DNA of 38,807 nt from an uncultured Prevotellaceae bacterium (lineage in GTDB: Bacteria > Bacteroidota > Bacteroidia > Bacteroidales > Bacteroidaceae). The stretch covers positions 1 through 38,807 of the forward strand of contig CACZRN010000030.1 of the NCBI GenBank assembly GCA_902783625.1, written 5' to 3'. Below the pieces are notes generated by a model. That model made no database searches and was not told where the DNA came from. It saw only the letters and a list, made by a program, of their open reading frames with translations. The translations under genes and the position numbers were made by a program. Below are positions 17,114-29,086 of the stretch, piece after piece; within the stretch, counting starts at the first letter, position 1; each line of letters begins with the position of its first letter.

Positions 17114-18141
17114 TTGTTCTTTTTATTTATTTTGTTATTCATATTCGGCAGATAGAAATCAAATCCTGCTTCGTGATTGCACTCCAGCGTACCATCCTTG
17201 AACACGAGTTCGCCGCACTGTATCACCGAGCGTCGCAACTCGTAGGCTTGATTTCCAATATTGCTGAGTGGCGAATGGAGATGAGAGTCGCGCCCTGGAT
17301 GGGTAAAATAAAAGACATACGCCTTGTCGCCTATCACCACCACATCGCCATGCGCTCCCTGCGGACGATCCTGAGGTCTGCTGCTCGCTTCGCCTAAAAG
17401 GATACCTTGCCGCTCCCAATTGCTGAGGTCCGACGAACGATACAGACGGAATCCGTGCCACTCATCGGTTATCATCCAATAGTAATCTTTGAACTGAAAC
17501 ACTTTGGGCCCTTCGCATGCCACGCCACCTATTGCCTGCTGACCTTTCGACCAGTGGAACAAGTCGCGACTATCGCTGTAGAACGTATGCGAGCCTGCTG
17601 TCTCATCCTTGTACCATGCACGCCATGTGCCATCGGGCTTCTTGAAGATGGTAATGTCGATAGCATTCTCGCTCCCTATATCAACCAGCCCACGGTATTT
17701 CCAATCCCAAAGATTCTTGCTCGTGAAGTGTACAAGGCGTGCCCTGCCTCCCCACTGATTGCGCACTCCTTTTATGTAAGCCACAAAAAGATGATATACC
17801 CCCTTGTCATAGACTATCTCGGGAGCCCAGAAGGTGTTGTGCCCACGGTCGATTTTCAGATCGAGCGTACCACGATAGTACCACGATGCACCGTTGTCGT
17901 CCGACTGGGCAATGCCAATCGGATTGCCATAGCAGTAGGCCACATCGCCTGTCTCCTGATTGGCACGGCGTTGGGTGTAAAGCATCCACCAACATTTCTC
18001 CACATCGTTCCAGAACACCACGGGGTCGGCAGCACCGTCTGTAATCGGGTCGCGGAACATCGGTGCCGGAGCCTTGTGCTTCTGGGCAATGGTGGGAATC
18101 GTTATCACAGCCAAAAGCAGTGAAAGAATGTATCTGCGCAT
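17110..18141 (-). CDS. GH43-like five-bladed beta-propeller glycosidase, secreted
   Basis: This 343-residue protein has a signal peptide (residues 1-20, ending TIAQ). The propeller shows the three acidic residues expected in GH43-type enzymes. D39 in DGAADPVVF is the probable base, D162 in NAIDITIF the modulator and E210 in CEGPKVFQF the acid. NTFWAPEIVYDKGVYHLF is the usual blade-2 motif. It would hydrolyse a terminal sugar, typically L-arabinose, xylose or galactose; the specificity cannot be read from the sequence. GH117 or another clan GH-F/J family is an alternative. It follows the GH2 beta-galactosidase by 29 bp and overlaps the barrel gene by 4 bp. The set probably degrades a galactose-containing plant or host glycan in the periplasm. 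Confidence 0.82.
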   Translation of the reverse strand: MRRYILSLLLAVITIPTIAQKHKAPAPMFRDPITDGAADPVVFWNDVEKCWWMLYTQRRANQETGDVAYCYGNPIGIAQSDDNGASWYYRGTLDLKIDRGHNTFWAPEIVYDKGVYHLFVAYIKGVRNQWGGRARLVHFTSKNLWDWKYRGLVDIGSENAIDITIFKKPDGTWRAWYKDETAGSHTFYSDSRDLFHWSKGQQAIGGVACEGPKVFQFKDYYWMITDEWHGFRLYRSSDLSNWERQGILLGEASSRPQDRPQGAHGDVVVIGDKAYVFYFTHPGRDSHLHSPLSNIGNQAYELRRSVIQCGELVFKDGTLECNHEAGFDFYLPNMNNKINKKNK

Positions 18142-18170
18142 ATCGATTTAGAGTTATTCGTTTGAATATC

Positions 18171-21731
<3,561 letters not shown>

Positions 21732-21788
21732 CTATATTTTTTATTCTTTTAAACGTATTTATCTCTATTTTATTGCCATCTGACAGAC

Positions 21789-21823
21789 AAAAAAGGCTGG
21801 AAGTTTTACTAATTCTTCCAGCC
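21789..21823 (-). terminator. Rho-independent terminator of typA
   Basis: The arms GGCTGGAAG (21795-21803) and CTTCCAGCC (21815-21823) form a perfect 9-bp stem. On the minus strand it is followed by six T residues (21789-21794). It starts 20 bp after the typA stop codon. Confidence 0.88.
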
Positions 21824-21842
21824 TGTGATATTTGTCAACAAA

Positions 21843-23645
21843 CTATTCTTTGTTTGCGCGTTTGCGCTCAAGGTGATCGAGGATAATCTTTCGCATGCGA
21901 ATCGACTTCGGTGTCACCTCAACATATTCGTCGGCCTTGATGTATTCGAGGCATTCCTCGAGGCTCATCTCCACCTTTGGCACGATGCGAGCCTTCTCGT
22001 CGGAGCCCGATGCACGCACATTAGTGAGCTGCTTGGCCTTTGTAACGTTGATGACAAGGTCGTTGTCGTGTACATGTTCACCAACCACCTGACCGCCATA
22101 CACATCCTCACCCGGGTCGATGAAGAACTTACCGCGGTCTTGCAACTTGTCGATGGAATAGGCATAAGCCATTCCCGTCTCGAGCGCAACCATCGAACCA
22201 TTCACACGACGGAGTATGTCGCCGCGATAGGGCTGATACTCTTTGAAACGGTGTGCCATGATTGCCTCACCCTGCGATGCGGTGAGCACGTTGGTACGCA
22301 GACCGATGATGCCGCGCGAAGGGATGTCGAACTCGATGTTCACGCGATCGCCCTGACTCTCCATCGATGTCATGTCGCCCTTGCGACGGGTCACCATATC
22401 GATCATCTTCGAGGCGAACTCCTCAGGCACGTTGATGGTAAGCTCCTCAATAGGCTCGCAACGAACGCCGTCGATCTCCTTATAGATTACCTGCGGCTGT
22501 CCCACCTGTAGCTCATATCCTTCGCGCCGCATGGTCTCGATGAGCACGGAGAGATGGAGCACGCCGCGACCGCTGACAATCCACTTGTCGGTGGAGTCCT
22601 CAAACTGGCTCACCCTGAGCGCGAGGTTCTTCTCGAGCTCTTTCTGCAGACGGTCGTTGATATGGCGCGACGTGCAGTATTTTCCTTCTTTTCCGAAGAA
22701 CGGCGAGTCGTTGATGGTGAATAGCATCGACATCGTTGGCTCGTCGATGGCTATCGGCGGCAGGGCCTCGGGATTCTCGAAGTCGCAAATGGTGTCGCCT
22801 ATCTCGAAGCGGTCGAGACCTATCACTGCGCATATGTCGCCTGAGGAGACGCTATCAGTCTTCACGTGTCCCATGCCCTCAAACGTGTGGAGCTCTTTTA
22901 TCTTCGTCTTCTCCAGGCTGCCGTCGCGATGGGCTATAGTCACTTGCATGCCGTTGGTGAGTGTGCCACGATGAACGCGTCCCACGGCGATGCGACCGAG
23001 ATACGACGAATAGTCGAGCGAAGTGATGAGCATCTGTGGCGTGCCGTCGAGATATTTCGGGGCGGGAATCACCTCGAGAATCTTGTCGAGCAGATAGGTG
23101 ATATTGTCTGTAGGCGTGTTATAGTCTTCGCCCATCCATCCCTGCTTTGCCGAACCGTACACCACGGGGAAGTCCAACTGCTCTTCTGTTGCGCCGAGGG
23201 CAAACATCAGGTCGAACACCATCTCGTACACCTGCTCAGGCCGGCAGTTAGGCTTATCGACCTTATTCACCACGACGATAGGCTTCAATCCTATCTGCAG
23301 AGCCTTCTGGAGCACAAAGCGCGTCTGAGGCATCGGGCCCTCAAAGGCATCGACAAGCAGCAGACAGCCGTCGGCCATGTTTAGCACACGCTCCACCTCA
23401 CCGCCGAAGTCGCTGTGTCCCGGGGTGTCGATGATGTTTATCTTCACTCCCTTGTAGGTTATCGACACATTCTTCGAGAGAATGGTTATACCGCGCTCGC
23501 GCTCAAGGTCGTTGCTGTCGAGCATCTGATTACCCACCTCCTGACCTTCACGGAACAGGTGACCGGCCAGCATCATCTTGTCGACAAGAGTGGTCTTACC
23601 ATGGTCAACATGGGCAATAATAGCTATGTTTCTGATATCTTGCAT
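21843..23645 (-). CDS. typA: Ribosome-associated translational GTPase TypA/BipA
   Basis: This 600-residue GTPase of the EF-G/LepA class binds the ribosome and acts in ribosome assembly and stress adaptation. The G domain is at the N-terminus: P-loop HVDHGKTT (residues 12-19), switch [17 protein letters not shown] and NKVDKP. EF-G-like domains II, III and V follow, then the TypA-specific C-terminal domain with [13 protein letters not shown]. The open frame extends to a Met at 23699, but the promoter elements at 23670-23700 lie inside that extension and family members begin [19 protein letters not shown]. The start is therefore placed at 23645. The gene is monocistronic, with its own promoter and terminator. 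Confidence 0.96.
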   Translation of the reverse strand: MQDIRNIAIIAHVDHGKTTLVDKMMLAGHLFREGQEVGNQMLDSNDLERERGITILSKNVSITYKGVKINIIDTPGHSDFGGEVERVLNMADGCLLLVDAFEGPMPQTRFVLQKALQIGLKPIVVVNKVDKPNCRPEQVYEMVFDLMFALGATEEQLDFPVVYGSAKQGWMGEDYNTPTDNITYLLDKILEVIPAPKYLDGTPQMLITSLDYSSYLGRIAVGRVHRGTLTNGMQVTIAHRDGSLEKTKIKELHTFEGMGHVKTDSVSSGDICAVIGLDRFEIGDTICDFENPEALPPIAIDEPTMSMLFTINDSPFFGKEGKYCTSRHINDRLQKELEKNLALRVSQFEDSTDKWIVSGRGVLHLSVLIETMRREGYELQVGQPQVIYKEIDGVRCEPIEELTINVPEEFASKMIDMVTRRKGDMTSMESQGDRVNIEFDIPSRGIIGLRTNVLTASQGEAIMAHRFKEYQPYRGDILRRVNGSMVALETGMAYAYSIDKLQDRGKFFIDPGEDVYGGQVVGEHVHDNDLVINVTKAKQLTNVRASGSDEKARIVPKVEMSLEECLEYIKADEYVEVTPKSIRMRKIILDHLERKRANKE

Positions 23646-23669
23646 ATTCACTTTACGAAAAATCGGGTG

Positions 23670-23700
23670 CAAAGTTACGAAAAAACGAGAGCAGAACAAA
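23670..23700 (-). promoter_or_regulatory. Bacteroidetes-type promoter of typA
   Basis: On the minus strand TTTG (23700-23697) is followed after exactly 19 bp by TAACTTTG (23677-23670). The predicted start of transcription is near 23663, giving a leader of about 17 nt to the ATG at 23645. This decides the typA start. Confidence 0.8.
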
Positions 23701-23855
23701 AGAATTCATTCTTTTTTATGCCGAGTCTGAGTAACTTCTTCATCCGCATGGATGTAAAAGTTACGAAAAGTCGAGTGTAGAGCGAAGAGAAAGACAACAC
23801 CTGTTAGACACACGAAATATGTTATGAGAAACAAGATGTCTTTTTACGGACAAAT

Positions 23856-23873
23856 AATTTTGCTAGCAAAATT
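23856..23873. repeat. 18-bp perfect palindrome AATTTTGCTAGCAAAATT
   Basis: This is a perfect palindrome centred on GCTAGC. It shares its 18-bp core exactly with the larger palindrome 61 bp further on. Dyad symmetry of this size suggests a protein binding site or a hairpin. Confidence 0.85.
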
Positions 23874-23886
23874 TCGAATAACCGGG

Positions 23887-23918
23887 CTCTTTAATGACAA
23901 TAGAAGGCCTTTTTAATG
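23887..23918 (+). repeat. 32-bp intergenic element, copy 2
   Basis: It begins CTCTTTAATG and ends GGCCTTTTTAATG. It aligns without gaps to the minus strand of 14119-14150 with 27 of 32 identities. It fills the space between the two GCTAGC palindromes and slightly overlaps the second. Confidence 0.7.
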
Positions 23919-23942
23919 AAAATTTTGCTAGCAAAATTTTCA
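23917..23942. repeat. 26-bp perfect palindrome centred on GCTAGC
   Basis: The sequence TGAAAATTTTGCT/AGCAAAATTTTCA is a perfect 26-bp inverted repeat. Its inner 18 bp are identical to the palindrome at 23856-23873. Both copies lie upstream of the lipoprotein gene and typA. Confidence 0.88.
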
Positions 23943-24101
23943 AGAGACAATGCTTTGGGGTAAAACAATCAGCAAAGGTGAGGCTGGTGAAAGAAGCTAA
24001 GATATGTATAAAAAGTCTGTCTATCAATGCCTTATTTCGCTTCAACAGGCATGTTAAAATAAAAAAAAACGCTCCATGATATCGACATATATTATTTTTT
24101 T

Positions 24102-24109
24102 GTATTTTT
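24102..24109 (+). promoter_or_regulatory. Possible -7 element of the lipoprotein gene
   Basis: TATTTTTG matches TAnnTTTG. No good -33 match lies 19-20 bp upstream. The leader would be about 119 nt. Confidence 0.35.
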
Positions 24110-24234
24110 GCACGGCAAACCAGGTTTCTTGACACATGTTTCATGCATGACGAGCCTCGTTTCGGAAGCAAAACACTGAATAGTATCACAGGCAGAGAAT
24201 ATTTCAACAACATAAAAAAAGCTATAGCAGAATA

Positions 24235-24684
24235 ATGAAGAAAATGAGAAAACTATCAATCTGGATGCTTGCCGCCATGCTCATGGTGTGCGGAGCAGGC
24301 ATCATCACATCGTGTGGCGACGACGCTGAAGACAACTATTTTTACGTCCCCGAGGGGCAATGGCTCTACGAAGGACAGTGGCTCGACTATGAAGACATCG
24401 AAGCCGTGCTGCTCGAAATCAAAGGACAAAAGACACCGCAGATAAACATCTACGCGCGACTGACTACCGACGGCCAGTGGCACAACTATCCTGGTACAAG
24501 ACATTTCACTATTGAGATGGCTACCGGCACTAGCGGAAACATCTACATCAGCGGAGATGAAATCACTATGGGAACCTACCAACTGACGGGAAGTAGCATC
24601 ATCATAACCATCGGAAACAGCGTCTATACGTTCAAAAAGACGGAAGGAATTGTGGTAAATATCTCAGCGGCACCTGCTCACTAA
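24235..24684 (+). CDS. Putative surface lipoprotein of unknown function
   Basis: This 149-residue protein has a basic N-terminus, a hydrophobic segment and a lipobox IITSC, with Cys at residue 27 as the lipidated residue. It is followed directly by an acidic stretch (GDDAEDN). Acidic residues after the lipid Cys are a known surface-export signal of Bacteroidetes lipoproteins, so the protein may face outward. The mature part (about 120 residues) is predicted beta-rich: EGQWLYEGQWLDY, repeated GQW motifs and short strand/turn units (NIYISGDEITMGTYQLTGSSIIITI). It resembles small lipocalin-like or DUF-type lipoproteins, but I do not recognise a family. The start could be Met4. It is monocistronic between typA and rpsO. 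Confidence 0.8.
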   Translation: MKKMRKLSIWMLAAMLMVCGAGIITSCGDDAEDNYFYVPEGQWLYEGQWLDYEDIEAVLLEIKGQKTPQINIYARLTTDGQWHNYPGTRHFTIEMATGTSGNIYISGDEITMGTYQLTGSSIIITIGNSVYTFKKTEGIVVNISAAPAH

Positions 24685-24797
24685 TAGCATTGTGATACTG
24701 ACATGTTAGCCTATTGTATTTGTTAAAAAAGCATAAATATTGCAGACACACAATAAATAAATGGTGCAAAGATGCCGTTTAGTCGACGGAAAAGCAG

Positions 24798-24805
24798 TAA
24801 CTTTG
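24798..24805 (+). promoter_or_regulatory. Probable -7 element of rpsO
   Basis: TAACTTTG fits the TAnnTTTG consensus, with a weak -33. Transcription would start near 24812, leaving a leader of about 105 nt before rpsO. S15 leaders often carry an autoregulatory site, but none is evident here by eye. Confidence 0.5.
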
Positions 24806-24915
24806 CACCCGCAAATTCGGAAAGCCCGATGCATTCGACAGTGTAAGACGTTGTGATTAAGGCGTGTAGCGCTCGAAGGATGTGATTGCAAAAACCAAAT
24901 TAATCAATTAAAAAA

Positions 24916-25188
24916 ATGTATTTAGATCAAGCAAAGAAAGCCGAAATCTTCGAGAAGTTCGGAAAGACTCCTACCGACACAGGTTCTGTTGAGAGCCAAG
25001 TGGCATTGTTCACCTATCGCATCAGCCATCTGACTGAGCACCTGAAGAATAACCACAAGGACCACGCTACAGCTCGCTCGCTGACCATGCTGGTTGGTAA
25101 GCGCCGTTCGCTGCTCAACTATCTGAAGGCTCGCGACATTGAGCGTTATCGTAACCTCGTGAAGGCTCTGGGTCTGCGCTACAAGTAA
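24916..25188 (+). CDS. rpsO: 30S ribosomal protein S15
   Basis: This 90-residue protein is of normal length for S15, which binds the central domain of 16S rRNA early in 30S assembly. Conserved segments are visible: GSVESQVALFTYRI, LTEHLKNNHKDH, MLVGKRRSLLNYLK and the C-terminal RYRNLVKALGLR. The ATG at 24916 is the only sensible start. Its codon use is that of a highly expressed gene (many cgc, ctg and aag codons). A terminator follows at 25222-25261. Confidence 0.97.
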   Translation: MYLDQAKKAEIFEKFGKTPTDTGSVESQVALFTYRISHLTEHLKNNHKDHATARSLTMLVGKRRSLLNYLKARDIERYRNLVKALGLRYK

Positions 25189-25221
25189 GAAGGCGACTTC
25201 CGAAACTAAGGTAAAAAGAAA

Positions 25222-25261
25222 AGTCCTCATCGTCCACCGCGGATGATGAGGATTTCTTTTT
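25222..25261 (+). terminator. Rho-independent terminator of rpsO
   Basis: The arms TCCTCATC (25224-25231) and GATGAGGA (25245-25252) form a stem extended by a G-T and an A-T pair. It is followed by TTTCTTTTT to 25261 and preceded by an A-rich run. Confidence 0.85.
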
Positions 25262-25288
25262 ATGCCCGCGCTCCCAGAAAACAAGACA

Positions 25289-25533
25289 ACAGATTTCACT
25301 CTATACTTTCGACCACAGATTTATTTTTTCTATCACAGATTTATTTTTTCTACCACAGATTTATTTTTCTACCACAGATTTCGCAGATTAAACAGATTTT
25401 TTCAAGTCACTTACAACTCTATCGATTTCACAGATTGCATACAGCGTGAATCTGTGAAATCTTTAAGTGCCATGTTGCTTTAAATCCGTTTAATCTGCGA
25501 AATCTGTGGTAGAGAAAATAGAGTGAAATCTGT
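25289..25533. repeat. Nested three-tier inverted repeat built from CACAGATTT words
   Basis: Outer arms 25289-25304 and 25518-25533 match perfectly (16 bp). Middle arms 25369-25398 and 25483-25512 match over 30 bp with one mismatch. Inner arms 25424-25436 and 25449-25461 match perfectly (13 bp) around a 12-nt loop. The whole 245-bp block fills the space between the convergent rpsO and folK genes. Its word (aatctgtgaaatctgtgg) recurs in both orientations. No credible gene lies in it. Confidence 0.85.
25313..25381 (+). repeat. 20-bp tandem repeat CCACAGATTTATTTTTTCTA
   Basis: Three near-identical units (25313-25332, 25333-25352, and a 19-bp unit 25353-25371) plus a half unit lie within the left half of the nested inverted repeat. 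The right half has no matching tandem array, so it arose after, or separately from, the inversion. Confidence 0.85.
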
Positions 25534-25544
25534 GGCCGGTGATA

Positions 25545-25982
25545 TCACCTGTGGGTTTGAGAATCTCTTATTTCTGAGAGCGGTATTTTCACGAAGTCGC
25601 GTTCACCAATCAGCGGATGGGGAATCACGAGGTCGGGGTCGCTGACGGTGATGTCGTCGTAGTAGAGGATATCGATGTCGATAATGCGATCGTGATAATT
25701 GCCCGGGGATGACTTCGTCGTCCTTCCCATCGCGCGCTCTATTTCTTGAGTGACGCTGAGCAACTGGCGAGGGGTAAGCGCTGTCTGCACACACACGGCG
25801 GCATTGAGAAACTTGTGAGTACTCTCGAAGCCCCACGGCTCTGTCTCGATGAACGATGAACTGCGCACCACACTGCCCACCAACTTACCTATCAACCGGA
25901 TGGCATTGTGCAGATTGCGCCGCCGATTGCCCAGATTGGTACCCAACGAGAGGTACACTTCGTGGAGGGGGTCAGAGTTCAT
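25545..25982 (-). CDS. folK: 2-amino-4-hydroxy-6-hydroxymethyldihydropteridine pyrophosphokinase (HPPK)
   Basis: This 145-residue cytoplasmic enzyme transfers pyrophosphate from ATP to 6-hydroxymethyl-dihydropterin in folate synthesis. Family motifs are in order: YLSLGTNLGNRRRNL, SSFIETEPWGF, FLNAAVCV, and the ATP/Mg signature DRIIDIDILYYDD with its two metal-binding aspartates, then IPHPLIGERDFVKIPL. Length is slightly short, as usual for single-domain FolK. It is the last gene of the minus-strand ftsX-DUF3098-uppP-truB-queA-folK run, 51 bp after queA. Confidence 0.93.
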   Translation of the reverse strand: MNSDPLHEVYLSLGTNLGNRRRNLHNAIRLIGKLVGSVVRSSSFIETEPWGFESTHKFLNAAVCVQTALTPRQLLSVTQEIERAMGRTTKSSPGNYHDRIIDIDILYYDDITVSDPDLVIPHPLIGERDFVKIPLSEIRDSQTHR

Positions 25983-26033
25983 AGTTCAGAAGTTTGATAA
26001 TAGAGGGAGCTGATGCTCATGCCTCTCAGATGA

Positions 26034-27200
26034 TTAGTCGTTGAGGATGAGCATAGCATCGCCGTAGCAGCCGAACATGTAACCATTCTCCAGTGCCAGC
26101 TCGTAGGCTTTCATTATGAGGTCGTAGCCTCCGAAAGCAGCCGTTTCCATGAGCAGCGGCGACAATGGATGGTAGAAGTTGGCAATCATCGTGTCGGCCA
26201 GACCGAAGTCGTATGGTGGGAAGATGAATTTGTTGGTCCATCCCTCATACTCCTTCAACATTCCGTCGGTGCCTACAGCTGTCTCAGTGGCCTTCACAAC
26301 ACTTGTACCCACAGCACAGATGTGATGTCCCTGTTCCTTTGTCTTATTGACAAGATCGCAGGCCTCACGACCGACAAACATCTGCTCGGAGTCCATCTTG
26401 TGCTTTGTCAGGTCTTCAACTTCAATATCGTGGAAGCACCCGAGTCCGCAATGCAGTGTGATAAATGCAAAGTTTATTCCGCGTATCTCCATACGCTTCA
26501 TCATCTCGCGACTGAAGTGCAGTCCTGTGGCAGGAGTAGTCACCGCACCCTCGTTCTTTGCGAAGATACACTGGAAGTCGTCCATATCTTCGGGATCGGC
26601 ATGACCACTCTCGCGACGGTCAACAATATAACGCGGGAGCGGTGCCTCGCCAAGTGCGAATAGCTCACGCTTGAACTCATCGTGAGGACAGTCGTATAGG
26701 AATCGGAGCGTACGTCCGCGCGAAGTAGTATTATCGACCACCTCGGCGACCATAGTGCTTGTGTCGTCGAAGAACAGCTTGTTGCCAATACGTATCTTGC
26801 GTGCCGGCTCAACAAGCACATCCCAAAGACGCATCTCCTCGTTCAACTCGCGCAGAAGGAACACCTCAATCTTTGCGTCGGTCTTCTCCTTGGTGCCATA
26901 CAGACGTGCAGGGAACACCTTGGTGTCGTTGAAAACAAACGTATCACCCTCGTCGAAATAATCAAGCACATTGCGGAAGTCGAGATACTTATCCTTGACG
27001 GGTTTGCCCTTCTTGTCTTTCTGGAACATGTCAATCTGCTCCGAACGACGATGGACAACCATCAGACGACACTCGTCGCGACGGGTGAGACGCCATGTCT
27101 CTTTCTCGCCCTGCTCGTTTTCTATTTCGTGGTAGATACTGTGAGGATATAGAGCTATGCGATCCTCTGGGAGTTTGAACTTAAATTGTGAAAGCTTCAT
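26034..27200 (-). CDS. queA: S-adenosylmethionine:tRNA ribosyltransferase-isomerase
   Basis: This 388-residue cytoplasmic enzyme makes epoxyqueuosine at tRNA position 34 by transferring the ribosyl moiety of SAM to preQ1-tRNA. The N-terminus MKLSQFKFKLPEDRIALYP and the motifs FVFNDTKVFPARLYG, RYIVDRRESGHADPEDMDDFQ, GAVTTPATGLHFS and FPPYDFGLADTMIANFYHP are characteristic. It is about 40 residues longer than E. coli QueA, owing to an N-terminal-third insertion around residues 25-65 (NEQGEKETWR to KDKKGKPVKDK), as in other Bacteroidetes. It lies 62 bp downstream of truB, another tRNA-modification gene, in the conserved run. Confidence 0.95.
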   Translation of the reverse strand: MKLSQFKFKLPEDRIALYPHSIYHEIENEQGEKETWRLTRRDECRLMVVHRRSEQIDMFQKDKKGKPVKDKYLDFRNVLDYFDEGDTFVFNDTKVFPARLYGTKEKTDAKIEVFLLRELNEEMRLWDVLVEPARKIRIGNKLFFDDTSTMVAEVVDNTTSRGRTLRFLYDCPHDEFKRELFALGEAPLPRYIVDRRESGHADPEDMDDFQCIFAKNEGAVTTPATGLHFSREMMKRMEIRGINFAFITLHCGLGCFHDIEVEDLTKHKMDSEQMFVGREACDLVNKTKEQGHHICAVGTSVVKATETAVGTDGMLKEYEGWTNKFIFPPYDFGLADTMIANFYHPLSPLLMETAAFGGYDLIMKAYELALENGYMFGCYGDAMLILND

Positions 27201-27262
27201 TTTATTTTATATAAATATTTTCTCTTTTTCTTCCTTGTCCGCTATTTTTCTCTCTTCGGCAA

Positions 27263-27958
27263 CTATTCTATCTCGTTTGCCTCGATCCATTCACCGAAGG
27301 TGTCGAAACTGATGCAATCGTCGAGAGTCACGTCGCCCGACCGTGTTCGACATAGCGATAGCAGATAGGCTCCGCTTTCGAGCGCCCTGCCGATGTCGCG
27401 TGCCAAGGCTCGGATGTATGTGCCTTTCCCACATGTGACGCGTATTTGAAGCGTCATTGCCTCAGCATCGAACTCCTCTAGCGCTATCTCGTCGATGTGT
27501 ATCGGCTTTGCCTGCAGCTCCACGGTGCGTCCTTTCCGCTGAAGTTCATAAGCACGGTCGCCATTTATCTTGCAAGCGCTATAAGCAGGTGGTATCTGCA
27601 TTATGTCGCCCGTGAACTGTTGCAACACCTGCTCAACCTTCTCGAGCGTGATATGGCTCGTGGGATAGTGTGCGTCAACCTCGTGTTCACGGTCGTAGCT
27701 GGGCGTAGTGGCTCCGAGTTGTAGCTTCGCCACATACTGCTTGGTGTGCTCCTGAAGGCTCTCAATGCGCTTCGTAGCCTTACCGGTGCATAGCACGAGC
27801 ACACCTGTGGCAAGCGGATCGAGCGTGCCGGCATGTCCTATCTTCACCTTGTAGCCTACATGCTTCGAAAGAATATATCTGACATGAGCCAGAGCACCGA
27901 AACTCGACATCCCATAGGGCTTATCGACTGCTATAATCACACCTTCGCGAAGATTCAT
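27263..27958 (-). CDS. truB: tRNA pseudouridine-55 synthase
   Basis: This 231-residue enzyme converts U55 of the tRNA T-loop to pseudouridine. The catalytic aspartate is D47 in KIGHAGTLDPLATG. IIAVDKPYGMSS and VRVTCGKGTYIRALARDIG-type motifs (residues about 8-20 and 190-210) frame the active site. It is shorter than the E. coli enzyme and lacks its full C-terminal PUA extension. It lies 45 bp after uppP in the minus-strand cluster and precedes queA, giving two adjacent tRNA-modification genes. Confidence 0.94.
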   Translation of the reverse strand: MNLREGVIIAVDKPYGMSSFGALAHVRYILSKHVGYKVKIGHAGTLDPLATGVLVLCTGKATKRIESLQEHTKQYVAKLQLGATTPSYDREHEVDAHYPTSHITLEKVEQVLQQFTGDIMQIPPAYSACKINGDRAYELQRKGRTVELQAKPIHIDEIALEEFDAEAMTLQIRVTCGKGTYIRALARDIGRALESGAYLLSLCRTRSGDVTLDDCISFDTFGEWIEANEIE

Positions 27959-28003
27959 CCTGAAACGGGTTATATCATCTTTATTCGTACAGAAGCCTGC
28001 TAC

Positions 28004-28801
28004 TTAGCTGAGAAATATTGTCACCAGTCCTACGATAGCGCAGTAGATGGCGAAGTATACCAGCTTGCCTCGCTTCACTATGTCGATCATCCATTTGCAC
28101 GCGAAGCACCCAGCCACGAATGCCGATGCGAAACCAATGGCGAGCGCCGAAACGGAGATGTCACCTGCCACTGTGGCAACACCACCCTCCATCATCTTCA
28201 TCACATCGAGCAGGGCCTCGCCAAGTATCGGCGGAATGACCATCAGGAACGAGAACTGAGCCAACTTCTCCTTCTTGTTGCCGAGCAGAAGACCAGTTGC
28301 AATGGTTGAGCCCGAACGCGATAATCCCGGCATCACGGCGCATGCCTGGGCAATACCGATGATGAAAGCATCGCGGAGGGATATCTTCTCTTTCTGTCGT
28401 GGACGTGCATAGTATGAAAACGTGAGCAACGATGCCGTGACGAGCAACATTATACCCACAATGAGCAGTCCCGAGCCGAACACTTCTTCAACCTTGTCTT
28501 TGAAAAACACGCCTACGATGCCCACAGGTATCATCGACACTATGATGTTGAGTATGTAGCGTGTCTCGTCGTTCATTTTCCAACGGAACATCCCCTTGAA
28601 GAGCCATGCTACTTCGCGCCATAGCACAACAAGAGTGCTCAGCACCGTTGCCACATGAACGAGGATGGTAAATGCAAGATTCTCCTCACCATCTACTCCG
28701 AACAGTGCCGCGCCAATGGCCAGATGGCCGCTACTCGAGACGGGGAGATATTCCGTAAGGCCTTGTAATATGCCTAATATAAGTGCTTGTAAATCGCTCA
28801 T
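28004..28801 (-). CDS. uppP: Undecaprenyl-diphosphatase (BacA type)
   Basis: This 265-residue inner-membrane enzyme recycles undecaprenyl pyrophosphate to the monophosphate carrier needed for peptidoglycan and O-antigen synthesis; overexpression in this family confers bacitracin resistance. Both signature motifs are present: [14 protein letters not shown] (E17, SSSGH at residues 22-26) and [14 protein letters not shown]. Seven to eight hydrophobic segments are evident. It overlaps the DUF3098 gene by 4 bp (ATGA at 28798-28801), so the two are translationally coupled. Confidence 0.95.
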   Translation of the reverse strand: MSDLQALILGILQGLTEYLPVSSSGHLAIGAALFGVDGEENLAFTILVHVATVLSTLVVLWREVAWLFKGMFRWKMNDETRYILNIIVSMIPVGIVGVFFKDKVEEVFGSGLLIVGIMLLVTASLLTFSYYARPRQKEKISLRDAFIIGIAQACAVMPGLSRSGSTIATGLLLGNKKEKLAQFSFLMVIPPILGEALLDVMKMMEGGVATVAGDISVSALAIGFASAFVAGCFACKWMIDIVKRGKLVYFAIYCAIVGLVTIFLS

Positions 28802-29037
28802 TTCTTGTCTTCGTCATCTTTTGGTTTATACATCACTGCTACAATCATCGATATGAATCCGATGAAGCACACCACCGGTGCTATCTTAACCCTACGGACA
28901 CTAAAGATATCGGGATTGTACACTTGCTCAGAGGACGAGCCGCCAAGCATCAGGATGAAACCGAGGATGACGATAGCCATGCCCACGGCAAGGAAGATGA
29001 AATTTTTCTTTCCGAATGCAAAATTTCTCTTGTCCAT
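28798..29037 (-). CDS. DUF3098 small membrane protein
   Basis: This 79-residue protein has two transmembrane helices (about residues 13-31 and 52-68), a basic N-terminus ([12 protein letters not shown]) and a charged C-terminus (KPKDDEDKK). It matches DUF3098, a Bacteroidetes family found between ftsX and uppP. Its function is unknown. Its conserved position between a division gene and a cell-wall lipid-carrier gene suggests an envelope role. It lies 49 bp after ftsX and overlaps uppP by 4 bp. Confidence 0.88.
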   Translation of the reverse strand: MDKRNFAFGKKNFIFLAVGMAIVILGFILMLGGSSSEQVYNPDIFSVRRVKIAPVVCFIGFISMIVAVMYKPKDDEDKK

Positions 29038-29086
29038 TATCTATTATTAATTTCTGTTCTTTTACTTTTTATGAGCCCTAGGCTGT

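Larger units (their letters stand above)
23701..24101. other. Gene-free divergent region between typA and the lipoprotein gene
   Basis: No supported gene is present; a minus-strand frame at 23863-24213 runs through the palindromes and has no family resemblance. The stretch holds a second copy of the AAAGTTACGAAAA tract that surrounds the typA promoter (at about 23758), two large palindromes, and copy 2 of the 32-bp element. It is very AT-rich, with an A run at 24060-24068. Confidence 0.6.

Noticed and set aside
23863-24213. 116-codon minus-strand frame
   Set aside because: It runs straight through the palindromes and the 32-bp element, and its protein has no family resemblance.
25262-25483. 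73-codon frame in the rpsO-folK space
   Set aside because: Its residues are translated tandem and inverted repeats, so the open frame is a by-product of the repeat.
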